A stretch of 64,000 nucleotides of DNA from Macrocystis pyrifera (lineage: Eukaryota > Sar > Phaeophyceae > Laminariales > Laminariaceae), in contig JASSKH010000014.1 of assembly GCA_031763025.1 (NCBI GenBank), positions 9,786,563-9,850,562 of the forward strand. Direction: 5' to 3'. Under the pieces are notes generated by a model. It did not search any database. It saw only the letters and a list, made by a program, of their open reading frames with translations, and was not told the DNA's origin. This document shows positions 12,251 through 22,952 of this stretch, piece by piece (position 1 is the stretch's first letter; every line of letters begins with the position of its first letter). The position numbers and the translations under genes are program-made.

Positions 12251-12665
12251 TACACCGCTCTGATCGGAAACGCAAGGATATTTTCATCTTGTTATCTTTC
12301 TTTGCCTTAGTGGAACCGTCCTTTTTAACAATATTTGTCCTGCTGTTTTTTTCCGCCGGGTCGGAAATACGGTGCTTGTTTTTCGTCCTTATATTTCCGT
12401 CTCGTCGGAATGTGCGGACGTTTTCATCTTGGTATTGATGCCAAAGCGGCCCTTACATTTCTTTCCAGAGCCTTGTATCACGCCATGACCGGGAATATGT
12501 ATAGTCCCCGTTTGATGTTTGACATCAGAGTCCGAACGTTGCTTCCACTTCAGGTCAGAGTGACCAAAATAATACGGACTAGTCTGGGTGGGAATATATA
12601 GACCGTTTGGTGTTGATATTAGTGTCGAAACGACCCTTATATTAACATCCATAGTGCAATCAAGG

Positions 12666-12765
12666 AGTATACCACTCTGGGCGTAAATATGAAGACTTGG
12701 TCTTCATACTTACGTCTAAAATGTCTCAAATATCCTTCTATTTTCGGCCAAAGTGGTACTTGTAT
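12666..12765. repeat. Hairpin family H3, copy 2
   Basis: TACCACTCTGGGCGTAAATA and TTTTCGGCCAAAGTGGTACT, with a second small dyad GAAGACTTGGTCTTC at the centre. Confidence 0.65.
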
Positions 12766-12999
12766 ATATATTTATATGTAATACCTGGTATATAATTATA
12801 TATACCTGGTACTGCTGTGAGTATTGACCCTCTAGGGACTCGAGCGGGAAAATATGACGGTAAAAAGTGACGATCGCAGCAATGGCCACGGCGTGCTTGG
12901 GAGGTGATAGAAACTACCAGGTGTCCGAGTTACGACACTGCAAGGACTCGTACGGGTCGGGCGCGAAATACTCCTGCCCGTCCTGCTGGGCTCATCATG

Positions 13000-13002
<3 letters not shown>

Positions 13003-13083
<81 letters not shown>
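13003..13083. repeat. Pure (CTG)27 trinucleotide array
   Basis: 81 bases of uninterrupted CTG. All frames read through as Leu, Cys or Ala (+) and Ser, Ala or Gln (-). No supporting exon signals were seen around it. Confidence 0.95.
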
Positions 13084-13497
13084 ATGCTCCTATTGCTGCA
13101 CACATTAGGGTTAGATACCAAAAGCTACCTATCGTTGTTTAGGTCGGTCGCTATCCCTTCAAAGCTCTCCCAGAGGGGTTAACAGCAGGAGTATGCGTAC
13201 TACAGTAGGTATACTTGTCGACGAACCCGGGCTGGTCTCTCGGACTGCGTGCGCGTACGTTTCGGGCGCAAACCACCTGGAATTGAAGTTGGGCATTGGG
13301 CATCTCTTTTGCGATATAATATTGCGATGGAACATCCAGCAGTGGTAATAGTAATGAGAACTCAAGTGGCGTGTAAACATACAGTAGAGGGTGTTTGGGT
13401 CTATGGGGGGTTCTGATTGGTATGTATTAGTATGGCCCCACGTAATTTTACTGTACCATTATACCAGTACCTGGTAGGGTTGTTATTAGTTAAGACT

Positions 13498-13584
13498 TTT
13501 AGGACTGCAGTCCCTTGATGGGACAAACCACTCTAATTCCAAGTAGTTTGTCCCCCAAACGGGACTGCAGTACTACTGTAAAGG
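13498..13584. repeat. Hairpin family H2, copy 2
   Basis: CTGCAGTCCCTTGATGGGAC pairs with GTCCCCCAAACGGGACTGCA. Confidence 0.75.
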
Positions 13585-14038
13585 GTTTCGCAACCCGGGG
13601 ATAGGGTCCAAATCTACAGCAGTAGGCCCACGAATAGGAAGTAAGAAGTAATAAGGACGTACCAGGTACGCCTCACTTTTTGGAGGACGCTGCGAAAGAA
13701 CACTGTATTAAGAAATCGTGCTCAGCGGCGAGCCCTACACTGAATACTACACAACGGCTTGAGCTCAGGGTTGCTCGAGGAGGGTGTCGCAATATAAGGT
13801 TCTAAGGCTTGCTTGCGCTGTAATCACGTACGTAATACGAGCTGTTTGTTGTTGGCGGGCCCATGCTGTGATGCGAGCGATACTGGAATGTCTGTACGCC
13901 AGGTGCGGTCTGATCGACCCGTCTAGTGGGAGGGAACGCGCGGCTGTTAATTGCTATTGATGTGTCGTGCTGGGTGCGTGTGCGAGATGTCCTTGCATTG
14001 TAACAGGTACGGTGGTGACACCTCTATGGTGCTATTAA

Positions 14039-14148
14039 GATTACGGGGGGCCATAGTAAATAGAACCAAACATTTTTAGTAAAAATAGGAAAATATATTG
14101 GTTCTTGTGTGTACCATAGGTCCTGTTTACTATGGTCCTCCGTATTAG
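14039..14148. mobile_element. MITE M1, copy 4
   Basis: Complete inverted ends, GATTACGGGGGGCC and GGTCCTCCGTATTAG. Confidence 0.8.
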
Positions 14149-14149
14149 T

Positions 14150-14320
14150 ATGCGCCAGGCAACGATACCGGCACTATGGCGCCAACCGGCACTAGTGAAT
14201 CCGCGCATTGTCACACTGGTCAATGCCACTTGTGCCAAGCGATTCCACAGGCACTAAAGCGGGCAGCGGGCGCTATTCGGACGGCACTTTACAGGGACCA
14301 CTACTCTATGTAGCTCGGGT
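14150..14320 (+). repeat. Dispersed repeat R3, single unit
   Basis: GCGCCAACCGGCACTAGTGA, CACACTGGTCAATG, AGCGATTCCACAGGCACTA and AGCGGGCAGCGGGCGCTATT match the tandem set at 38880. Confidence 0.75.
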
Positions 14321-14372
14321 ATACCCTCTGCCTCAACGGCCCGAGCTGCTTCGTGAGACAGATGCTAATGTA

Positions 14373-14562
14373 CCAATCTGGACGGAAATAGAAGGACCGT
14401 TTATTATTACGGGGGCACCATAGTAAATAGGACCTACGGTACACACAAAAACCTATACATTTCCCTGTTTATAATAACAATATTTGGTCCTATTTACTAT
14501 GGTCCCCCGTAATAGTAGTCTTCATATTTATTCCTAATCGGTCCTTGTATTTCCGTCCAGCG
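14373..14562. repeat. Hairpin family H3, copy 3, split by MITE M1
   Basis: Arms CTGGACGGAAATAGAAGGAC and GTCCTTGTATTTCCGTCCAG are separated by MITE M1 copy 5. Confidence 0.75.
14403..14517. mobile_element. MITE M1, copy 5, nested in hairpin family H3
   Basis: Complete copy from TTATTACGGGGGCACC to CCCCGTAATAGT. It lies between the two arms of an H3 hairpin (arms near 14375-14400 and 14525-14560), so it inserted after that element. Confidence 0.8.
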
Positions 14563-15448
14563 TAGTGAATAATCGTCGTTTTTTTTTTTCGACTTTTTTT
14601 TTTTTCTCTCCTGAGATCTCAATAAGAGTGTATTCTTGGCTGATACCCGCGTTGGCCATGCTTACAATACCGGTTTGGAATATGATACGAACATCAAACA
14701 GAGCTCGTATTCCTGGACGATGGACCAATAATTCGGTGATCTTCTGTTTTGATACAACAACCACCCGGCGGCACTGCTTCGTGGGGTATGATACAGTAAA
14801 ATTTCAGCGTGTGTTTTTTGTTGTGTGTTGTGTCGCTCCGGGATGTTGATGCGCGACGAGGAGGGGTTGGTATTCTACGAGTACCGCTTCTCGACGTGCC
14901 GCGCCGCCAGGCATCCCCTCCCGTATCCGAGCTCTCTCCAACCTCCTAGGTACCGCGACCCCAACCCCCACCACCAACCCTCGCCTCCCCCTGGTGGTTG
15001 TCGAATCTGTCGAAACACCTCTTATGCACTGGGTGGGGGTCATGGTTTGAAGAGAGAGGTGTGTTTGTTCATTTGTTCGCTCGTTATTTGTGTTTTTTTG
15101 TCAATCCCATTTGATATCCTCGCCTTTCTTTTTCTCCTTCCCTCCTTTTAACGGTCGATGCTCAACTCCGTTGTCACACGCCCTCCCCACCTCGGTTCGC
15201 TCCTTGGTTTTTTATCGCGAGAAGACATCAGCCCTTTATTCCCTCGTCGACTATTACTGCATACCATCGAATTGCGCCTACGTGGCCTCTCTTCAACCCG
15301 GTACTTTTCTTGAGTTTTATGCCAAGGCAAAAGTATCCCACACTTTTTCAGGGTATTTTTGTCCCAAAACAATTGCGTGCAGCTCTAAGAAGGGGTACTG
15401 TTACACGGATGGCTCTTAAACCGCGACCCCTCACTGCCGTGCCTCCCT

Positions 15449-15780
15449 TTGTTGCAATGGTTTTTATCGCACGGTAGAACGGAGCCGCACAACAGCAGTG
15501 GCGGCGGCAGCAGCAGCAGTGCTCGCTGCCAGGGGCAGGGGCAGGGGGGGACTTTCGGCGGCACCCTCCAGGACGAGGACCCCCCCGGCTGCTTCCGCAG
15601 GAGCAGCGGGAGCGGTGGCGGTAGCCGTGGGTGGGGTTCGCGTGAGGGTAGCCGGTCTTTGACCCCGCCGATGCTTGGGAAGGGTGGCTCTAGGAACTGG
15701 CGGGGGGGGTGTAGCGCTCACAGCTCGCCGGCGAAGGGCTCGCTTCTCCGCCGGTCTCACGGATCCGAGGTGGGCTTCTC
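15449..15780 (+). CDS. Possible GC-rich coding exon
   Basis: A GC island in AT-richer sequence. The longest plus frame reads Ser/Gly/Arg-rich (SGGGSSSSARCQGQGQGG ... SRSLTPPMLGKGG) up to a possible donor GATCCGAG|gtgggc at 15769. It resembles gene A in style and could be a 5' exon of it or of another gene. The minus strand is also open here, so strand is uncertain. Confidence 0.22.
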
Positions 15781-15789
15781 TAGCGCTAC

Positions 15790-18117
15790 TAGTATACCCT
15801 GGTAGTAGGTTTCTTGCTTACTTGAAAAACGTCACGTGATTTTTTTTTTTTTTCCTCTGACGTAAATCAACCCTTTTTCCACCCCAAAAATGATCCTACT
15901 CTAAGCATGAGTACTTCTTCCTTTAAACGAAGGTCCAGTGGCGAAGGGGTTAGACATGTACGTCTACACGAGTAGCGTTGATTGATCCTTTTACTTTCAA
16001 CACCGCAAAGAGCGTTGAGTTCGCTTGCAGGGGTGGCGATCGTTTCTTCAGCGCTCGATTTTCCTGAAGGAGAAGGTTTCCATTATCGAACAAGGGAGGC
16101 GTTTTGGGAAAGATACTGGTCGAGAGCCTTCCGAAAATAGCATATTGGACTTTAACGTCTTTACCGTTGTCGAAAAAAACGAGCTCTGAAATACGATCGA
16201 ACCCCCGTGCGGTTTCAGGTTTCTTTACCGTGTTTACAGTAGGTCTAATACCGCAAATTTTATTGTACTATATTTTCAATTTGTTCCAAAGTCGTGGGTG
16301 CAGTCACGAATGGTGTTGGTTGCTCGCTATTTGAAAGCGCTAGTTACTGCATGGTATCGTACCTACCCACTGCTGATCTGTAGCTGTGTATTTGTCGTGT
16401 GCGAGGGGTATGTAATAGGAAGCTGTACGAGTGTTGGAGGAGGCCTGGTGCTTGCGTTTCGCTCAAGTTATTTACCGTTTCGCTCAAGTTATTTACCAGG
16501 TATATACTTAAATACCTACATATATTTGTTATAAACGATATCTGATACCGCCCTGGCAATTTTTTTGTTTTTTGTTTTTGAGACCTCTACAGCAGTAATA
16601 TACTGCCTTTCTACGAGAATTAGAGACTCTGTGTTTGCGTGTTCGTCACGATTTCGTTACTTTTGGTGTTGCTGGTATAAAACACCTGGAATCGCCCTGC
16701 TCTGCTGTGCCAAGGCTATCTCTGTTCACTGAGAAAACTGCGCTGCGGTTCTGCGTGCTGTACCTTCATCTCTTGCGTCCTTTTCAGCTACGTACAGCAG
16801 CTGTAAACTTTTTTTTTTTGTATGTGAGACCTTCTCGTACGTCCTGGTACTGCCCTTGTGCGCTCGTTTGCTGCCGCGCTACAAATTGCTCCTGTAAAGC
16901 TGTGTCCGGCTATTTTCACGTTTGCGTTATCTACCACCAGGTTAACTTGATACTAGTACGCTTGCACTGCAAATATACTGCTGTACATCTACGGCAGCAC
17001 TGCAGTGCTGCTGGTGATAGAATATATATATTTTATCGAGAGCACCTGTCGTCTCATGCCTGCCACAAGTACGGTCGTTGTTTGTTGTTTAACGGGTGCT
17101 GGATGGTACCTCGGGGCGGAATGGGGGACACTAAAGCATGTGATATTGTTGCTGTGGTTTGCCTTTTTTTGCATCGGCTTGGCTTGGCTTGGCTTGCCTT
17201 ACGTGTCAGGCCTTCCACCGCTCATAATATACAGGCGGTGCTTGTTTTCCGGTTAAATAACCTCGTGCGTTGACACTGACTGATCTATATATATATACGT
17301 TGATAGGGCTTGTTGGTGTGGGGTTGTACATGCATGCGGTGAAGGCGTTTGTGTTCCAGGTACTGCTGTATAAGATTTACGTTTGCTGCTGTAAACTATG
17401 GTTTTGATTGTTACGGGCAAATGGCACGAGGCAGCGCCACGCGTTTTGACATGTGCCGCGTCCGGAGAAAGACGAGAAAAGGAAGAGAGGGAGCTGGAGA
17501 GAGAGGGGGTTGTGAGGAATACGGAAGAGTGATACCCACACAAAACAACGATGCCGTGCGTGCAGCAGTAGTCTACAGCAGCAGGGTGCTGTTTCATACA
17601 GCCTGTAGCATTTTCTGTACTTGAAACAAAGCAGTATTCACCGGTCCGTGTAGGTGTACCATATACGGTAGTAACAGCAGCATTAATCGTAGAAGCTGGA
17701 ACTGCTTGTAGTGGCTCTCACATGCTGTACGTAGTCGGGCACTTTCCGGCACCTTTTCACTCAGTCAATCCGCACTTGAGCTTTCGAGCTCAACTACTGC
17801 TGTAAAATATTGTGTATAGTACCTGGTACTTTGTATGATGTACCTTGTACTACAGCAGAGTACTGCTGTAGGAACTTTTCAAGCCTCAGACAGATCATGA
17901 TGTATCTATCTGATCTGTCTGCTGTAGATGATCTAGATGATCTAGTTCCTCAGCTGTCGTTGTGAGACGCTGTGCAGTGTGATCTGTCTATTCATAGTAC
18001 AGATCCGAACGAGGAAACATATGCCACGTACAGCAAGCAGTAGATGATGGAAATTATACGGGTCTCACCAGGCAACAGTATGAGCTAGATCATACAAGAT
18101 CGCAAATATGTCTGCCT
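15790..18117. other. Spacer rich in TACTGCTGTA words
   Basis: No supported exon. At least eight TACTGCTGTA/TACAGCAGTA-like words cluster between 16580 and 17880. The 212-codon plus frame at 16635 is Cys/Leu-rich and has no recognised domain. Confidence 0.45.
17880..18117. repeat. GATCT-family element, copy 4, interrupted
   Basis: The first four-fifths match the family. The rest is replaced by MITE M1 copy 6. Confidence 0.7.
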
Positions 18118-18227
18118 ATTACAGGGATCCATAGTTAATAGGACCTATCGTACACATAAAAACCTATATATTTACCTATTTTTACGAACAATATTTGGTC
18201 CTATTTACTATGGTCCCCCGTAATAAC
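18118..18227. mobile_element. MITE M1, copy 6, next to or inside a GATCT element
   Basis: Complete copy, TATTACAGGGATCC to CCCCCGTAATA. It begins exactly where the GATCT-family element at 17880 loses its 3' part, and a short remnant (GGCAGATCATCGAG) follows it. Confidence 0.8.
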
Positions 18228-18319
18228 AAGAGGCAGATCATCGAGTGGTGGAAGTTTCCAAAGCCGCGGTCCTGGTTGCGTGTTATTTCCTTGCTCTGGA
18301 AATTCGCTTCAGGGAGTGT

Positions 18320-18850
18320 CTTGTGTTATTTATTGTGATAAGGTAGTGTTATATTATCACACGGGTGATGGTGTTGTACGTGTTATCTTATCACACGGGT
18401 GATAGTGCTATACGGTAATATTATCTCATCACACGTGTGATATGGTAGTGTTATCTTATTACACGAGTGACAGCAGTGTTCTACGGTAATATTATCTTAT
18501 CACACGTGCGATATGGTAGTGTAATCTTATCACACGGGTGATGATGTTCTACGGTAATATTATCTTATCACACGGGTGATACGGTAGTGTTATCTTATCA
18601 CACGGGTGATAGTGTTATACGGCGGTAATATTCTCTCATCACACGTGTTATGGTGGTGTTATCTCATCACACGGGTGATAAGTGTTGTACGGCAGCGTTA
18701 TCTTATCACACGGGTTGTCCGGCGGTAGTGGTACCTGATCACACAGTGTTCAGGCTCAGGGTTTTCTTATCACACGGATTATACGATAGAGCGGTATGTA
18801 TTGAATAGTGTTATCCTGTCACACGTGTCATACGGCTGTCCGGCGGTGGT
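18320..18850. repeat. Minisatellite with TTATCACACGGGTGATA core
   Basis: At least twelve units of roughly 30-45 bp, each with TCTTATCACACGGGTGATA (itself a dyad) followed by a variable GTGTTATACGGTAATATTA spacer. Isolated units occur near 11330, 20605 and 20825. Confidence 0.85.
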
Positions 18851-18908
18851 ACTTTGATTTTTGCTGTACACATAGACTTGGACTATAATATACCATGGTA
18901 CCTGGCAA

Positions 18909-18996
18909 GTCTAGCGCTCTGGACGGAAATATAAGGATTTTTTTTATGTCCTTAAATATAGCCTACCGTTCCTTATATTTCCGCCCAGAGTTTTAG
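18909..18996. repeat. Hairpin family H3, copy 4
   Basis: GCGCTCTGGACGGAAATATA and TATATTTCCGCCCAGAGTTT pair. Confidence 0.7.
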
Positions 18997-19052
18997 ACAG
19001 GTAGGATTGATGATTGTATTGATCGCGCCGTGAACCCTGTAGTACTGCAGCC

Positions 19053-19501
19053 GGCGTCCCCGGTCGCTTGGTAGGTATCTGCGTGCCTTCCAACATCAAT
19101 TTCGTGGGTTCGAGTCCCACCGAGTGCATAATCGTAGGGACTTTCTTCTCGCGTAAAATTTGGTTATACATACAGCGAAAAACGCGACGAGCGTGAGTTT
19201 TACTAATAATAGCAAGTCGATGAGAATCCACGAGCAATGGGAATGCTGAACCCTATGCGCGATAAAAATGAAGGCACGTACCGGTGAAGGGACGACACCT
19301 GTGACCACCACGGCTTGTCCGGAAGACCGCTGAGGGTAAAAAACCTGAGGGTAAAAGCTCCTGTTCGTACCGCTTTGTCCCGAAATTCGAGGACGATTTG
19401 TATTTTGTATATTGATTGACAACGTTGCTTATAGTTCAGGACAGAATGGTACGAGTTGAGCTCGGAAGTACTGTAGAGGTGATGATTGAAAAAAAAAAAA
19501 A
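19053..19501 (+). mobile_element. tRNA-derived SINE, copy 2
   Basis: Box A-like TCGCTTGGTAGG (19064-19075) and perfect box B GGTTCGAGTCC (19107-19117). The body contains GAATGCTGAACCCTATGCGC and GGGACGACACCTGTGACCAC, shared with the other copies. The 3' end is less certain, but an A15 tail sits at 19488-19502. Confidence 0.8.
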
Positions 19502-19502
19502 A

Positions 19503-19568
19503 GGTCCCGTTTTGGAGACAAACTCCTTGGAATTTGAGTGGTTTGTCCCCAAACGGGATTGCGGGGAA
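19503..19568. repeat. Hairpin family H2, copy 3
   Basis: GTCCCGTTTTGGAGACAAAC pairs with GTTTGTCCCCAAACGGGATT. It directly abuts the A-tail of SINE copy 2. Confidence 0.7.
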
Positions 19569-19764
19569 AAGTGACGCTCAGAAGTGACGATCTGGTGTGC
19601 GATTTGGGGACGATGCAAAATGGGTTGTCCGAATAGCATCGCGAGGGGGTCGGTCGTACGTACCCGCGCAGGGGCAACATGATGATCCTGCCCGCATGTG
19701 CTTCCGTGGGCTCTCGCGCAGATGGTTGATAGCACCAACGAACGTTACCAACCATTGTACGGTT

Positions 19765-19840
19765 GGTTTGGGGATAAAAGCCTGTGAAATCCCGAGAAGT
19801 TTGTCCCCGAAACTGACCTTAAGAGACTGCAGTCCTAACA
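19765..19840. repeat. Hairpin family H2, decayed copy 4
   Basis: GGTTTGGGGATAAAAGCC and GTTTGTCCCCGAAACTGACC are recognisable but mismatched. Confidence 0.55.
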
Positions 19841-20589
19841 GGGCCAAGAGAGTATAAAAATCGAAGGCGCTCGCTGTATCGTAGCAGAGAGGAGGCAGAC
19901 AGCCGCCCTGATCAGACACCCCCGGATCTGACTCACGATGCTTTCGAAGAACAAGGAAGGTCATACAGCAGCGAAGGGGTGGAGCAGAGATGTGAACAAG
20001 TACGTGTGTAAAACGTATCCATTCTGTTGATTTTTTTTAGTATGTAATGCTTTGATGTTGCTGGAGTCCGCCAGTACCTGGTGTACGAGTACGTACGTAG
20101 AAGTTCGAGATTAGAGCCCAAGGGCGACGTCATGGAATGAGCAAAAAAGTGCTACGAAGAGTTCAATACAAACTTGTATATACCGGTATACGTGCATAGT
20201 GGACTCAATGTGTGATGTGATATTTGTAGAAGGAGAATGAGATTGTTATAAATAGTACATACATTAGGAGTCGCGACATCTCCTTGCACTGTGGGTTGTA
20301 CACTTGTCATTATTTTTCATTGAAATTATCACCCCCTAGTCTAATCCAGCAAAACCCGGGATGCTTGGAGTGACAGATGCCGCACTCGCCCTTTTTTCCC
20401 CTCCAACTTTTTTTTTCTGGCTCAAGTTCCCCAACGGCTGGTACGTGGGTGTGAATAGCAAACATACGATGTTTGACCCTATTTTTGTACAAGTTCGAGG
20501 TATTATTTCATGCTCGGTAGAAAAAGGTGCGCTCCTTCTCGCTCGGATGGGCGGATCTGAACGGACATTAGGAGCATTTCTGCTTACCA

Positions 20590-20800
20590 CTACCGTACAC
20601 ATCACACTAGGGTGATGATATAATACAACACCCCCTGGAAGGAATTTGGGGGCCGGTTTTATCCAAAAAATGCCTCAAGGGCCTATAGGGCACACACAAC
20701 GAAGAAATGGTGGCTTGGGAAAAGGTCCCTTGGAGATATTTCTGTCGACGCGTCGCTCGGTGTTCACGCTCTCACCATTGTCGAGAAAACGACCTTTCAG
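20590..20800. repeat. Dispersed repeat R1, copy 2
   Basis: GGGTGATGATATAATACAAC, CCCCCTGG, GACGCGTCGCTCGGTGTTCA and ATTGTCGAGAAAACGA match the copy at 11290. Confidence 0.6.
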
Positions 20801-21728
20801 ATTCGCTCGAGGGGGTGTGCTATCTGATCACCCGTGTGATAGTGTTTGTACGGGGTAATGCAGCATCTCGGGATTGATACATACGTGACACGTGCTACTG
20901 CTATACGTAGCGTGCGCCGCTCTGTCCTGAAGTTTGAAGGACCGGCTGGGTGTCTATGTGCCTGGTATGCAAGTAACCGAACGCCCTGTCCTTGTGTTTT
21001 CGGCCTGAGTGGTTACGTATTTTTTGTCCGCCGGTGCGATGCTCCCCTGCTCCATGTTTCTGTGAAAGGTGTCGAACGCTGCTGTTGTTTTGGACCCCCC
21101 GCCCGACCATCACCCGCCGACCCTCCTATCCATCCATCCACCACCTACCCCGATCAATTCTGGTGACGACTTGTCCCGGCTTGGAAAAAGGGGTTGGTAC
21201 TGCCTACACTCTCTCCTCATTACATCTTCGTTTTCCGAGAAATTTCCCGTGGTGTCGTCTGGTTTCGAGTTAGGCCCCCCTTCCCCCGGCCCTGGCGCCC
21301 CCCATCTCGGATGCTAGTGTTACCTTGCAACCGGAATCGCCTTTCCCTCTCTCCACGTTTGTTTCATCGAACCGCCGGAATCGTCCCGCCCTCCCCCCTC
21401 CCCCCCCCGATTTCCCGTGTTATTAATGTATGTTGCCGGAATGTTCATTTGTGTTTCGATTTTTTCGTAGTACGGCCTGATTCGCCGTTTTTTTTTTTTT
21501 TTTTTTTTCCTGTTTTTGGTTCTACGGCCGGCCGGAATCGCCGATTTTTTTTCGTTCCGATTTTTTTGTTTTGTCTCATTGCTGGAATCGTCGTCTGTTT
21601 CCTATGTCTTCGTCTGAATCACGAGGTGTTTCCGAATTTTTCGTCTTACCCGCCGGAATCGCTACTTGTCTCCGATTTTTGCATGTTTAATCATACCGCC
21701 GACCCGAAGGCACCGTTTTTTTTCGGAG

Positions 21729-22952
21729 GGTACCGAAGTCAATCGTCGTCAGCTCGACCGCCGCTCGGAGTCCAAGACGGGAGCGGGAGCAGGCGGGAGC
21801 GACTTCTCCCCGCCCTGGACTTCGAAAACTTCGCCGGGAAAGCGCGGCGGGCTCGAGCCCCCCGCGGGGGGCGCCGCTACTGATGACTCTCCCCCCTCGC
21901 AATTGGTTGCGCTTGTTGACGAAGTTAGGCTTGGGGATGGGGTTAGGCTTGAGGAAGGCGTGGGAGTTGCGGGCGGGGAAGGAGAAGGGGAAGGGGACGC
22001 CCGGGGCGGCGGAGGGGATGGCTTTGAACACGAGCCTACCGACCCGGCAGCGATAGCGACGGCCGTGGCTGAGGCGATGCTCGCAAACAGACGGCAACAG
22101 CGGCAGTGCTCCGGGACCAATGGCGCGGCGGGTGCTCCTGCGGGACCGTGGTGCGGCGTTGTGAGGAGTTTAACCCCACGCGCGTTGGAGGCGTCGGCCA
22201 AGGCTTCGGGAGTTAAAAATATCGCGGCCGCTGCGGCGCCGACGACGGCTGCGGCAGCGATAGCCGCGGTGGCATCGTCGTCGCTGTCGTCGTCGACGGC
22301 AGCAGCAGCGGACGCGGCGGTGGGGGGGGGTGGAGGGTGTGGAGACCGGGCGGGAAGGCGCCTGCTGTCTCGTCACGACAACGCGGACAACGAGTTTTAT
22401 GACGATGACGATGACAATACCACGCGAATGGGGTCGTTCCGCTTCCCCGAGACTAGCGGCAGCTATGAGCGGAGGGGTGGTGAAGGCGGTGCGCTGGCGG
22501 GGCCCGGGGAAGGGCGGGCCTGCCCACGCAACGGCAGACACGCTATCGATAACGGTACCATCGGCGATGGCGATGCCGACGCTGGCATCGAAGATGATGA
22601 TGATGATGACGGTGGGTGGGAGGCAGACTCAGAGGCAGCGCTTACGGCTGCGGAAACTCCCGCCGCCGCTCTCGCGCCGGTGTTCGAGATGGAGAGGGCG
22701 GAACGCGGCGGCTCTGGGCCCGGAGGAAACGGCGCCAGGACCATGGAGCCGAAGGGCGACTCTCGCGGCGGTGAAGGCGGCGGCGCCGCCACAGGCGGCT
22801 TGTTGGAAAGACGGGGATCGATGCTTGATGCGTATCGAGAGCCGGAAGGGCATGACTGGGGCGAGCTTGAAGACTGGCAAGGCTTCCCGGGGTTGCAGGC
22901 GACCGGGATCGTCGGCAGCGGCGGTGGGGCCGATATTAGATCTCGTCTGCAG
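21729..22952 (+). CDS. Gene A exon 1 (first recognised exon)
   Basis: The frame is open from the T-run acceptor at 21727-21728 to the donor CAG|gtgagt at 22953. It encodes about 408 residues: a Ser/Gly/Glu-rich start, an Ala-rich stretch with poly-Ser (about 22220-22320), acidic runs (YDDDDDN and EDDDDDDGGWEADSE) and, near the end, DWGELEDWQGF. No convincing ATG opens this frame, so an upstream exon is expected. The acceptor at 21728 is the best of two; TACCGAAG ten bases later is the other. Confidence 0.6.

Noticed and set aside
18320-18850. CRISPR array
   Set aside because: Repeats and spacers are both degenerate and of variable length, and the setting is eukaryotic.
19053-19130. tRNA gene
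   Set aside because: Box A and box B are present, but the acceptor stem does not pair and the same sequence plus a shared body recurs twice. It is a SINE head.
21194-21883. 229-codon plus frame upstream of gene A
   Set aside because: Phe/Pro/Arg-rich from T- and C-runs. It overlaps the better frame in exon 1 and ignores the acceptor.
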